From Streptomyces benahoarensis (GTDB taxonomy: Bacteria; Actinomycetota; Actinomycetes; Streptomycetales; Streptomycetaceae), in assembly GCF_007280575.1 (NCBI RefSeq), contig NZ_VKJP01000002.1:29700-93699 (forward strand): a stretch of 64,000 nt of DNA, given 5' to 3'. The position numbers and the translations under genes were made by a program. Below are positions 54,573-63,820 of the stretch, piece by piece (positions within the stretch are counted from its first letter, which is position 1; each line of letters starts with the position of its first letter). The notes beneath the pieces were generated by a model. The model worked only from the letters and a program-made list of their open reading frames with translations. It searched no databases and was not told where the DNA came from.

Positions 54573-56900
54573 TCAGCGCCGACGGAAGTGTGCGGTGACG
54601 AAGGTGTAGCCGGGTGGCAGTTCCCAGCCATCCGCCTTTCCGACGTGGCGGCAGTGTTCGCGGTAGGCGGCACGCTGCGCGCCGGTCGGCTCCGATCCCG
54701 GGGGCAACCTCCGCAGGAAGCCATGAACGAAGTGCTCCGCGCCCCTGTCCTGCGAGGGCGCCCCGGAGCCCGAGCCGGGCCGAGGCACCACCACGGGGTT
54801 CGGCGCGTAGCCGATCAGGGCGATCAGCGGCTCGCCGTCGCGGACGGGATGGTGGGGCTCACCATCCGTGCCGCGGCTGCCGGTGGCCGGGAAGAGATGC
54901 CGTTCGACAAGGAGTTCGTCCATGGCCTGCTCCAACGCGGTGACCTGGTGCGGGGCGGGCGTCGTGTGGTAAACGCCCCGGGGAAGGGCGCTCCGGTCGA
55001 GCAGGGCATGCCCATCAGGCGTGAGCCGGCCGAAGCGTCGTACGGCCCGCAGGACGAGGCGCCGGGTGTCGAGGGCGGCGGCGGAGTCGCCGTCCCGGTC
55101 GCAGCCCGGGGCTCCTTCTCGGGTGAGGACTCCAGGGTCGTAGCGGTGCGCGACGAGCTGCCCGTCGATCTCGACGGGGTCCTCCAGTGCGACAGTGTGG
55201 ACCCGGAAGACGGTGCCGCCGCGCGGCCACTGGATGTGCAGGCACAGCCCGGGGAAGAAGTCGATGGGCCACTGGACGTTCCGGAGCATGCCGCTCTCAT
55301 CGGTGAGGTCGAGAAGGACCTCCTGGACCTCCTCGGACGCGTCGATCTCACCCCCGTCATGGCTGATCTCCAGGCGTACGGGGACACGGTCGACGCCGAG
55401 GCACGTCAGCCCTTCCCGGACCATCCGGCTCAGCGGCAGTCTTTCCTCCATGAGGTGGGCGAGACGCAGCGGGAGTTGCCAGCAGACCTCGCTGTCGTTG
55501 ATCCGCAGGTAGTTGGGCCGGCCGATCCGGTCGCCGTCCTCGAGCGGGGTGTCTGTGGGCTCGGCATCGGTGTACCGCCCTTCCTCGTCTTCCTCGTGGG
55601 GAGCGCTCTGAAGAGGCGCGGCGACGGTCCGGGGCGGCGCGGGTGGCTGCACGGTGTCGTGCCAGCCGCGTTCCGCCGGGCGCAGCGGATCGCTTCCGTC
55701 CGCTTCTTCCGAGCCCGGGTGGTGGGACCGCCAGATGCCGCCACTCTCGAAGTCGTCGTCGAGGGTGATCCGTACATCGGCCTCGGCGCGCAGGCCGTTG
55801 TCCGTGTCGCCGCGCACGAAGTCCGCAACCGCTAGGTTGGCGCGGCATACCGAGACCGCGTACTCCACGCCGGTCAGCAGTGGTTCGGCACCGTCGACGC
55901 CGCGCAGCCAGGGCCCGATCGCCGTGTACACGGTGCGCGAGCCGCTCAGGCCATGACGTCGGCGGGTGGCCGGGGCGGCGCTGCGCTCCAGAGAGCCCGC
56001 CAGAGCTCGCAGATCGATTCCCCCCAGTGGCCCGTCGTGGCGCAGGCCGGCCCCGATGCGGGTACGGGTCAGCGCGTACCGGCCCCAGGTGCGCAAACTG
56101 TCGCTGGTGCGCAGGGCATGGGTGACGGTGTCCAGCAACCCGATGAGGGCGTCTTCGAGCCGCTCCTGGTCACTGCCCCCCGCGAGGTGGGCGACGGACA
56201 CGGGGACGAGAGGGCTCAGCAGTGCCTCTCGCTGATGGGTGAGCAGGTGGTGCAGGAAGGCGGTCGAGTCGTCCAGCCCGGCCTGCGACACAGAGTCGTA
56301 CCGGGCGTCGACGACGACGTGTCCGTCTTTGTTGAGCCACTTCTGGCGGGCCCGGAACCGCCGCAGCTTCGCCTCGCCGAGCTGCAGTGCCGGGCCGAAG
56401 GCCCTGAGGTCGGGTACCAGCAGCTCCCGGCGCACGGGCCTCGGCGGCTCCGGGCCTTCCTGCGGTCCCCACACGCCGACCGGTGCGCCGGACACCCACG
56501 CGGGTACGTCGGCGCCCTCCTCTGCGCCGGGATGGCGGCCCTCCTTGTAGACGATCTCGGCGAACAGCGGGTCGGAGCCGGTTTCGATCCGGACAAGCGC
56601 TCCGACGGGCAGGGCCGGTCCTTCGTCGCCGAGCGTCAGGGAGGGGAAGGAGTCCAGGTCGAAGGGGCCGTTCCCATAGCCGTCGCCACCGAGTTCGTAG
56701 CCGAAATAGGCTGCGTTGAAGGCGACCGCGCTGTGCACCGGACACGCACGGTCGGCGACCACCGCCTCCAGGTAGCGACGCAGCCGCTCCAAGTCCTCGG
56801 GAGGCGTGCTCCGGTGTCCGTCAGTCATGGCAGGAGTGAGGACCGGCTCGCCGACGTATGGCTGCCAAGCGCCCTCTCCGGTGGTGATCACCGTGGTCAC
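54573..56900 (-). CDS. Unrecognised 775-aa protein coupled to the helicase gene
   Basis: GTG 56900 overlaps the helicase stop (GTGA), so the two are translationally coupled. I recognise no family. Visible segments are an N-terminal alpha/beta part (VHSAVAFNAAYFGYELGGDG, TLGDEGPALPVGALVRIETG) and a central helical block with many Arg/His. A Trp-rich beta region follows (VCWQLPLRLAHLMEERLPLS, NVQWPIDFFPGLCLHIQWPR), and the tail contains FVHGFLRRLPPGSEPT. No signal peptide, TM helix or P-loop is seen. The gene lies between two giant ATPase genes and is probably a structural or recognition subunit of the same machine. Confidence 0.7.
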   Translation of the reverse strand: MTTVITTGEGAWQPYVGEPVLTPAMTDGHRSTPPEDLERLRRYLEAVVADRACPVHSAVAFNAAYFGYELGGDGYGNGPFDLDSFPSLTLGDEGPALPVGALVRIETGSDPLFAEIVYKEGRHPGAEEGADVPAWVSGAPVGVWGPQEGPEPPRPVRRELLVPDLRAFGPALQLGEAKLRRFRARQKWLNKDGHVVVDARYDSVSQAGLDDSTAFLHHLLTHQREALLSPLVPVSVAHLAGGSDQERLEDALIGLLDTVTHALRTSDSLRTWGRYALTRTRIGAGLRHDGPLGGIDLRALAGSLERSAAPATRRRHGLSGSRTVYTAIGPWLRGVDGAEPLLTGVEYAVSVCRANLAVADFVRGDTDNGLRAEADVRITLDDDFESGGIWRSHHPGSEEADGSDPLRPAERGWHDTVQPPAPPRTVAAPLQSAPHEEDEEGRYTDAEPTDTPLEDGDRIGRPNYLRINDSEVCWQLPLRLAHLMEERLPLSRMVREGLTCLGVDRVPVRLEISHDGGEIDASEEVQEVLLDLTDESGMLRNVQWPIDFFPGLCLHIQWPRGGTVFRVHTVALEDPVEIDGQLVAHRYDPGVLTREGAPGCDRDGDSAAALDTRRLVLRAVRRFGRLTPDGHALLDRSALPRGVYHTTPAPHQVTALEQAMDELLVERHLFPATGSRGTDGEPHHPVRDGEPLIALIGYAPNPVVVPRPGSGSGAPSQDRGAEHFVHGFLRRLPPGSEPTGAQRAAYREHCRHVGKADGWELPPGYTFVTAHFRRR

Positions 56901-59900
56901 ACCCCGTCCTCCTTCCGCTCGGTTCCGCCTTCCGGCCGGTGGGACCGCGGGTGCCGTGCCGGGCGGAGTGCGCGCCAGAGGCCGTCCGGCCCTTCGACGG
57001 CGGCTCCGGCGGCGGCCAGCCGTGCAAGGCTCGCGTCGATGTCCGCAGAGGGGAGGTCGGCCCGACCGCCGAAATGGCGGCTTTCCCGTATCGCCTTCGG
57101 CAAAGGGCTCATCTTTCGGGTCCTCGGGTTGTAGGAGGATTCGTCGCCGCGCAGCGCGTGCCAGAGCCGTCGCGGATGCGCACCCCGCGGCTGGAGCTGC
57201 AGCAACCGGTGGATCTGGAGGTCGACGCGCTGGTGCCGCAGCGAAGTGTCGGCGCCACCGCCCTCGCGGGGACGCGGGCTGCCGAATGCCTGAGCGACGG
57301 CAGGGCGCCGTTCCTCCACGGGCCAGTGGTCGGTGTGCCAGCACGCAGAGCAACGGCAGCGGGCCGTGGTGCAGCAGCCCTCGGGCAGGTCGGTGACACC
57401 GAAGTAGTCGGCGAAGACCCGTTGGGCGCAGACCGTGCTCGCGTCGAAGAAGTTCCGCAGCCTGGCCAGTTCCTCGGCGGCTCGGCGGCCGCGGCGGCCC
57501 AGCACCACGAGGAAGCCGTCGGGCAGGGTGCCAGTGCGGGTGGTCAGACCGGTGACGAGACGGCGGCTGGGTGCCGCGGAGACGTCCAGAAGCCCGCGGT
57601 CGTGGAGGTCGGCGAGCAGTTCCCAGGTCGCCGCGGGTCCGTCGGCGACCGACCGGTAGTCGGGACACCGGGCGGCGAGTTCCCGGTCGAGAAGCCGGAC
57701 GTCGATGTGGATCGGGGTGTCCCAGGACAGGGCGATGTCGATGACGGTCTGCTCCAGCCGCGCGAGCCCGGCCGTTTCCTCATCGCGCCCCTCGCTCAGC
57801 TCTTCCGCGACGGTAGGCAACTGCCCCGTCCTGTGGCCGACCGGTCGGAGGTCACCAGGCCGGACCGCGCAATACGGCGGATGGTCGCCGAGATCCTCGA
57901 CGGCTCCGAGGTCGGCGAGCACGCTGAACGCCCGCATGATGCCGCCCTGGTAGCGCTCGTGGGTGTGCCTGTCCTCCAGCTCCGCTTCGCTCAGCGCACC
58001 GCTCGACGCGTCCTCGGCCATGAGCACGTCGGCCAGCCGTGCCGGGTCGAACGTGCCGTCCCGCTGGGCGAGAACGAGGGCGCCCATGCGCCGCAGGAGC
58101 GGGGAGGGCAGTTCCTGGCCCGTCATGAAGCGGACCATGCGCAGCCCCCGGCTCGTCGCGAGGGTGAGACCGCTGTTGGCCGGTCCCTTCCCGGTCGTCC
58201 CCCGGCCCGCGCTGTCGCGTCCGGCCCGTCCCAGCTGCTGGTAGAGCGCGGCCAGGTCGGTGGGCGGCGACACGCACATCACGGTGCGCACATCGGGCCG
58301 GTTGACGCCGAGTCCGAACGCGGAGGTGGCGACCACCACGACCGGCACAAAGCCCTCGTCGCCCTCCCGGGGCGCCTCCCGGAACTCCGTCATGACGGCC
58401 GCCTTCTCCGCCTCCGTCAGACGGCCGTGGAACCGCAGCACACGGATGCCTGCATCACCGATGTACTCGCGCAGGTGCGTGTAGAGGGTGTTGACCTCCT
58501 TGACGGTGAGGCAGTAAAAGATGGCGTGACCGTCGAGCACGTCCACGACGCGCTCCACCAACCCGGCCACACCGCCCTGCCCGAGCCGGTCAAGAGAGCG
58601 GCGGAAGACCGCGAGTTCGGGTCGGATCGGGTTCTCGCGCACCGTCACAAGTCCACCGACGACATCGGGATGCTCCGCTTCGGCGATCGCCTCGGCCGAG
58701 GCGGGCTCCGGCACCTCGGCGGCCAGGCCGAACAGTCCTTCGCGCAGCGCCTCGTGAACGGCCCGGTTGGCGGTGGCGGTCACCGCGGTGACCGCCACCG
58801 CGTGGTCCTGACGCAACTCGTCCAGGAACCTGCTGACCCGGCGCATGCTGGGCCGAAAGTCCTCCCACTGCGCCAGAGTGTGTGCCTCGTCGACGGCGAT
58901 CCGGGTCACCCGGCCCGCCGCCGCGGCCGCGCGCACGGTCTCTCGGAAGCGGCGCTGGCACAGGCGTTCCGGGCTGACGTAGACCAGGCGGATGCCGTGA
59001 TCGGCGCGGCCGAGGAGCTGCTCCGTCACTTCCGTCTTGCCGGCCCTGCTGCTGGACTCACGCAGCGGCGAGATCAGGGCGCGGACCGCGCCGCCGATGG
59101 ACCGGTTGAGTTCGAGAGCCTGGTCGTGCATGAGAGCGACGAGAGGGCTGACGACCACGGTGACACCCGGCAGGACCAGCGCGGGAAGCTGGAAGGTGAA
59201 GCTCTTACCGAAGCCGGTGGGCAGCAGCCCGAGTACGTTGCGGCCCTCGGCGACGGCGGTGATGGCGGCCTGCTGGGCCGGTTTGAGGGCCACGGGTTCG
59301 TCGGCGAGCCGCAGCAGGCCGCCGATGCGGGCGCAACGGTCCCTGACCTCGTCGGCGAGCAGGCCCTTTTTTCGTAACTTCTGTATCTCCTCGGTGGTCA
59401 GCGCGAGTTCGCGGATGTGCCGGGTGTGCGGCAGGAGGGTGTGCTGTTCGAGGGCTTCATCGGTGCACAGCTCGGTGGCCCGGGCGGGGTCCAGGAGGTG
59501 GTGGGCCGCCATGAACTCCCAGATACGACGCCAGCCTTCGGCCATGTCGGCGATGTTGCCTCCACCGGTGTCGCCGGTGTCCGGGTCGGGGCGTTCCAGT
59601 CCGTCGTCGAGGCTGCCGAGGAAGGCGCGCCGGTAGGAGCGGCGCAGGCTGCTTGCTCCGGCGAGTTTGCGGTCGCTGATGACGACGACGCCGCGGTGCT
59701 GGTCGGAGCGGATGAGTCGGCCGACCGCTTGGCGGAGCTGGAGCGCGGCGAGCGGCAGATAGTAGTGCTCGGTGGCGGCGCCGTCCGGATCGGGGTGGCC
59801 GGCGTGCTCGGCACGTTCGGCGACCGCCGCGCGTCGGGCCTCCACGATCGGAGCGGCGAACGGCGCAAACGGCAGTTTGTTGATCCAGACCAGACACAGC

Positions 59901-62890
59901 CGTTCGGCGTCGGAGACATCGATCCCCTGCCAGAGTCCCTTGGTGCCAACGAGGAACCCGCCGCCGTCCCTCCGGTCGGTGAATGCCTGGTAGGCCCGGC
60001 CGTTGCCGAGGGTGAGCGCCTCGACAACCGGGGTGTCCAGGGCGCGACGGCGCAGCTCTTCCACGAGGTGGAAGCCGATGCCCGCGGCGGTCGAGCGGGC
60101 AGTCGTGACGATCATGCCACCGCCGTCGAACCCGCTGCCGTCGGCGCGTACACGTGTCATCTCGGCGGCGAATCCGGCGACCTGGTGGGCGACGGTCCGC
60201 AGGGCGGCTTCCTCCTGCTCGGCCCAGGACGGGAAATCGGAGAAGCATACGACTTCGGCCTGGCTGCGCAGGTCGAAAGGGGAAGGCAGGGCGAGCGTCG
60301 GCAGACCCTCGGGCAGCCCCAGCCGGCTCCGTATGAAGTCCCACTGTCCGGCGACGCGCAGGGTCGCGGAGACGTAGTGGACACGGTCGAAGGACTCCAG
60401 GTAGCGCCGCCATTCCGGATCAGCAGTCAGGTCTACGGGGCTGGTGGCAACACGGAAGTGGTAGGAACGCAACTCCCCCTTCGGTTCGGCCAGTTCCTCC
60501 AGGTGGATCACGCGTGACGGGAGCGCCTCGTCCAGCGTGACGGCGGGGTCGAGGAAGGCTCGGATGCCGGCCGTGATGCGGTCGAGGGCCGTGGTGAGGG
60601 AGTCGGTGTGTTCCGCGAGTGCGGTCAGGCGCTCCCGTACCAACGGGTCGATCCCGGCTGTGTGCTGGGCGACGTAGCGCTCCAGCGTGATGCGGCAGAT
60701 CGCGACTGCCTTGGCGATGCTCTCAAGTACCAGCACGAGCCGTCGCGTGTTCCGAGTACCGGAGGTGCCGGTGTAGGGACTGACGAGCGTGGTCGCCCGG
60801 CTGCCGATCCATACGCCCACGCCCTTGACCTGTGCGTCGAATGCCTGAGCCGCGAGCCGGGGCAGCCGTTCGTCGTCGAGCAGCCGTTCGAGGTCGGCGA
60901 CTGCCGCTGCGGCCTGGTCACGCGCGGTGCCCGGGTGCGCGTCCGCGACCCAGCCGTGGTACTCGGGCAGCAATGCTTCCAAGTCCTGGTAGTCGACGGC
61001 ACCGGTCAGCGCGGACGTTGCGGCGTTCTCCAGCTCGTGCGCCTCGTCGATCACGAGGAGCACATCGGGCCCGACGGCACGCAGGTCGTCCAGGTGGGAC
61101 AGGACGAGCGCATGGTTGGCGAGGATGAGACGGTGGCCGCCGATGGCCTCCCGGACGGTGTCGGTGTGCGCGGTGAGCGGATTGCTCGCGCCGGCTCCGT
61201 AGTCGCCGTCGCGCTGCGACAGCGACTCCAACCACTGCGTCACACCGCGGCCCATGTAGTCGGCTAAGAAGGCGGGCAGGTCCACCGGGTCGACCGATCT
61301 CGCCGTCCATGTCTGCGGGGGCTCCTTGGCCGCTAACAGGCGGAGCGCGAGGAAAACGGCGAGTTCGCGGAAACGACGATGCCGGGAGAAACGGGCGCGG
61401 GCCGCACTCGCGAAGGAGCGTCGGCGGGTGGCTTCGGCGAGGCTCTTCGTCAGGGCGGCCAGGGAAAGCCGGTTGGACTTGCCCTTGACCAGGTCAGCGG
61501 CCCCGAGGATGCCGGGCAGGGCACGCTCCAGGTCCTGGATGTCCTTCGCCAGCTGGCTCTGCAGCTGTTTGGTGTACGTGGCGATGACAGCGGTACGGCT
61601 CTCGCCTCCGGCGAGCCAGTCCAGCGCAGCGGCGAGCACCGCATAGCTTTTTCCGGTGCCGGTGGGTGCTTCCAGCAGGCCGCTGACGCCGCGGTCGGTC
61701 CAGTCATGCAGTGTCGTCGTCATCGTCTGCTGGGCAAGCCGGGGTTCCACGCGGGAGCCGTGCACGACCCGGGCGAGAGCGGTCGGCTCGACCCGTCCGT
61801 CGGCGCCCCGCAAGGCGTCCGGCACATCCACGGCACCATGTCCCGGTGCTCTTCCATCAAGGGCGCGGCGCGGCGCGTGCTGCGCGAACTCGGCGCTCAG
61901 CAGACGAGCCACGTGCGCCTGCTCCCACACGAGCGGCTCCCGTTCGGTGGCGGCCTTGCCCTCGGCCAGTTCCCGCAGCAGCCGCCACGCGTCGGAGTCG
62001 GGGCAGACGTCGGCGACGAGATCGCGCAAATCGGGGGTATTGGCGGCGAACTCGGCGGCGGCCCGCTCCAGGAGACGGACAAGCAGGACCGCGTCACCCT
62101 CTGCGGTGTGGGCACGCAGGTCCGAACGGACCACGTCGAGCTGGAGCGCCAGATCCTGGAGCCGGTGGCACGGGGCTGTCGGCCAGACGGCGTGCGCGAG
62201 GTACAGGGCGTCGACGGGGCGCACGGCGGAGAGCGGATCACCGGCACCAGCCTCTTTCGCCGCTTCACCGATGACGGGGAAGTCCAGCGCCGTTCCGTTA
62301 TGGGCGACCACAACATCGGCATCCGACAGGAAGTCGCTCAGCTCCGTCCACGCCTGTTGCCGGGGTATCCCCTGGCCCAGCACGGCGTCCCGTACGCTGC
62401 CGTCACGTAACTCCTCGCTGTCCCCCAAGAACCTGAGGTAACGCTGCCAGCGGGGCTCCGCCGCGACCCATTCCCGATCGGCGCCGAACCTGACGGCTGC
62501 CACCTCGTAGACGTGCCGCTCCACGTAAGGAGCGGTCGCCGTCGTCCGTACGACGCTCTCAACGTCGAGCGCGACGATCCGCAGCACGGACGTCTCATCC
62601 AACGGGGCATCAGCAGCCGGCTCGGCGCCCGGCTTCCGCAGTTCCGGCGTCGCCTGCGCCGGGGCCATCGGTTCCTGTGGCGCAGCAGACAGGAGGTGGT
62701 CCCCCGAAGCGATCAGCAATCCCCCGCGGACCGCCTCGGCGACCAGCTTCACCAACCGCTGCTCCGGCAGCGCGCGGAACTGCCTCTTGGCCTCGACGAC
62801 CAGGTCCCGCTCAGAGATTCCGAACGAGAAAGCGCGGACCAGCTCTGCGACCTTCCGCGCCGCCGCGGAAACCGTCTGCCCCTCGGGCAT
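56897..62890 (-). CDS. DEDDh exonuclease - DinG-like helicase - RecQ-like helicase fusion
   Basis: A 1997-aa protein; ATG 62890 follows GGGAGGGG. A DEDDh exonuclease domain (about 100-280) has D109/E111 (ALDVES), D203 (HNGTALDFPV), H261 and D266 (HTAEGDA). A DinG/XPD-type superfamily 2 helicase follows: Walker A APTGTGKS near 408-415 and DEAH at 615-618. The iron-sulfur cysteines of that family are absent around KGKSNRLSLAAL. A RecQ-type helicase comes next: LPTGFGKS near 1220, DEAH near 1330, QQLGRAGRDS near 1550. A cysteine cluster CCTTARCRCSACW lies near 1840, then a C-terminal helical part. Four TTA codons are present. It should unwind and degrade DNA and is the catalytic core of the module. 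Confidence 0.88.
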   Translation of the reverse strand: MPEGQTVSAAARKVAELVRAFSFGISERDLVVEAKRQFRALPEQRLVKLVAEAVRGGLLIASGDHLLSAAPQEPMAPAQATPELRKPGAEPAADAPLDETSVLRIVALDVESVVRTTATAPYVERHVYEVAAVRFGADREWVAAEPRWQRYLRFLGDSEELRDGSVRDAVLGQGIPRQQAWTELSDFLSDADVVVAHNGTALDFPVIGEAAKEAGAGDPLSAVRPVDALYLAHAVWPTAPCHRLQDLALQLDVVRSDLRAHTAEGDAVLLVRLLERAAAEFAANTPDLRDLVADVCPDSDAWRLLRELAEGKAATEREPLVWEQAHVARLLSAEFAQHAPRRALDGRAPGHGAVDVPDALRGADGRVEPTALARVVHGSRVEPRLAQQTMTTTLHDWTDRGVSGLLEAPTGTGKSYAVLAAALDWLAGGESRTAVIATYTKQLQSQLAKDIQDLERALPGILGAADLVKGKSNRLSLAALTKSLAEATRRRSFASAARARFSRHRRFRELAVFLALRLLAAKEPPQTWTARSVDPVDLPAFLADYMGRGVTQWLESLSQRDGDYGAGASNPLTAHTDTVREAIGGHRLILANHALVLSHLDDLRAVGPDVLLVIDEAHELENAATSALTGAVDYQDLEALLPEYHGWVADAHPGTARDQAAAAVADLERLLDDERLPRLAAQAFDAQVKGVGVWIGSRATTLVSPYTGTSGTRNTRRLVLVLESIAKAVAICRITLERYVAQHTAGIDPLVRERLTALAEHTDSLTTALDRITAGIRAFLDPAVTLDEALPSRVIHLEELAEPKGELRSYHFRVATSPVDLTADPEWRRYLESFDRVHYVSATLRVAGQWDFIRSRLGLPEGLPTLALPSPFDLRSQAEVVCFSDFPSWAEQEEAALRTVAHQVAGFAAEMTRVRADGSGFDGGGMIVTTARSTAAGIGFHLVEELRRRALDTPVVEALTLGNGRAYQAFTDRRDGGGFLVGTKGLWQGIDVSDAERLCLVWINKLPFAPFAAPIVEARRAAVAERAEHAGHPDPDGAATEHYYLPLAALQLRQAVGRLIRSDQHRGVVVISDRKLAGASSLRRSYRRAFLGSLDDGLERPDPDTGDTGGGNIADMAEGWRRIWEFMAAHHLLDPARATELCTDEALEQHTLLPHTRHIRELALTTEEIQKLRKKGLLADEVRDRCARIGGLLRLADEPVALKPAQQAAITAVAEGRNVLGLLPTGFGKSFTFQLPALVLPGVTVVVSPLVALMHDQALELNRSIGGAVRALISPLRESSSRAGKTEVTEQLLGRADHGIRLVYVSPERLCQRRFRETVRAAAAAGRVTRIAVDEAHTLAQWEDFRPSMRRVSRFLDELRQDHAVAVTAVTATANRAVHEALREGLFGLAAEVPEPASAEAIAEAEHPDVVGGLVTVRENPIRPELAVFRRSLDRLGQGGVAGLVERVVDVLDGHAIFYCLTVKEVNTLYTHLREYIGDAGIRVLRFHGRLTEAEKAAVMTEFREAPREGDEGFVPVVVVATSAFGLGVNRPDVRTVMCVSPPTDLAALYQQLGRAGRDSAGRGTTGKGPANSGLTLATSRGLRMVRFMTGQELPSPLLRRMGALVLAQRDGTFDPARLADVLMAEDASSGALSEAELEDRHTHERYQGGIMRAFSVLADLGAVEDLGDHPPYCAVRPGDLRPVGHRTGQLPTVAEELSEGRDEETAGLARLEQTVIDIALSWDTPIHIDVRLLDRELAARCPDYRSVADGPAATWELLADLHDRGLLDVSAAPSRRLVTGLTTRTGTLPDGFLVVLGRRGRRAAEELARLRNFFDASTVCAQRVFADYFGVTDLPEGCCTTARCRCSACWHTDHWPVEERRPAVAQAFGSPRPREGGGADTSLRHQRVDLQIHRLLQLQPRGAHPRRLWHALRGDESSYNPRTRKMSPLPKAIRESRHFGGRADLPSADIDASLARLAAAGAAVEGPDGLWRALRPARHPRSHRPEGGTERKEDGV

Positions 62891-62986
62891 GCACACCCCT
62901 CCCCACGCACGGCCCCGGCCCATACCTGACCGCGCCGCTCCGCGCCCTCGACTCGCCCTCCCCTGGAGAACCGGGACGTGACCCGC

Positions 62987-63016
62987 ATCATAGATAGGTG
63001 GTGAAAATTACGGAAA
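62987..63016 (-). promoter_or_regulatory. Possible promoter of the helicase operon
   Basis: On the minus strand, TATGAT (62992-62987) lies 18 bp from TTTCCG (63016-63011), about 97 bp upstream of the helicase ATG. The patch is the most AT-rich in the neighbourhood and also contains GATTTCC twice. Match to a sigma-70 -10 is good and to a -35 poor. Confidence 0.3.
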
Positions 63017-63314
63017 TCCGGGAAATCACTGGGTGACCACCAACGGAACGCGGGCACACGAGGACGCTGCGCCCCGAGCCCCGACCGCTGGACGGGGCAA
63101 TGCCTGCTGCCATTTGCCCCGCATTCTGCCGCGCCGCGATCCACTCCCGGCTGAAATTGCGAAAGTTGCCCCACACCACATTCTCCCGGACGGTGTCCAG
63201 GTCTGGGGGGCTCGGTCGGGCGCGTTCCCACTCGTTCCATCGAAGGGCCGCAGCCACGAAGCCGTCTTCTCCACCGATGAGTTCGGGCCGCTCAACCTCC
63301 AGCGCCACGAGCAC
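62988..63314 (-). CDS. Hypothetical 108-aa protein beside the island border
   Basis: A frame with fairly natural composition and GC-rich third positions over its first 75 codons (LVALEVERPELIGGEDGFVA, LRWNEWERARPSPPDLD, VVWGNFRNFSREWIAARQ). The frame stays open upstream (SWVVGPCLGLVRGAAF), so the start is uncertain. I recognise no family. The last 30 codons look less coding and overlap the possible helicase promoter. It could be a decayed gene or a small accessory protein of the element. Confidence 0.3.
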   Translation of the reverse strand: MLVALEVERPELIGGEDGFVAAALRWNEWERARPSPPDLDTVRENVVWGNFRNFSREWIAARQNAGQMAAGIAPSSGRGSGRSVLVCPRSVGGHPVISRISVIFTTYL

Positions 63315-63820
63315 GTGCCCGTGGCGCCCGCCTTGGCGTCGGAACGCTGCACCCCGGACCAGTCCGAGGCAGGGGCCGACGACCCACGAGGTGGGTGACG
63401 GCGGAGCCCTTTCGCGCAGGCCGCACGATCACCAGCGGACTGCGAGCCGTCGTGACCCTCGTGCGGACGTCGTCGGCCGCTGCCGCTGTCCGGCCGGGAG
63501 CGCCGGCGATCGCCCCGTGCGCGAGCGCCGGGCGAGGCCCCGGATGAAGACGCGCTCACCGGCGCCGACGACCGCCCGGGGAACGAGGTGGAAGGACAGA
63601 CCGGCCGCGGTGCGAAGACCCGCCTGGGACAAGATCCGGGCCATTCGCGGACCGCCAAGCGGTCACCGACTCATGGCGCCTCATCTCCGCAGGTCAACGG
63701 CGTGCGCGACCTCTACCGCCAGCAGACGAAGAACCTGCCGGCAGGCTGGACAGCAACCACGCTCAGGGGCCGGTTGGAGCGGCCGGACTTGCGGTCTACA
63801 GTCCGGCACAAGGCGGCCTC
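63315..63820. other. Unassigned DNA between the hypothetical gene and yjbQ
   Basis: About 500 bp at the right border of the proposed island 2. The longest plus-strand frame (63588-63824, ending VNGVRDLYRQQTKNLPAGW ... then a stop) abuts the yjbQ stop but matches no family I know. It would be the expected place for an integrase or excisionase, and none is recognisable. Confidence 0.4.

Noticed and set aside
54573..57668. 1031-codon frame giving an N-terminal extension to the 775-aa protein
   Set aside because: The first 256 codons overlap the end of the helicase in another frame and are Arg/Pro-rich. GTG 56900 with the GTGA overlap is the credible start.
56939..59377. 812-codon plus-strand frame opposite the helicase fusion
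   Set aside because: It is a shadow of the RecQ-like half. The minus strand has intact helicase motifs.
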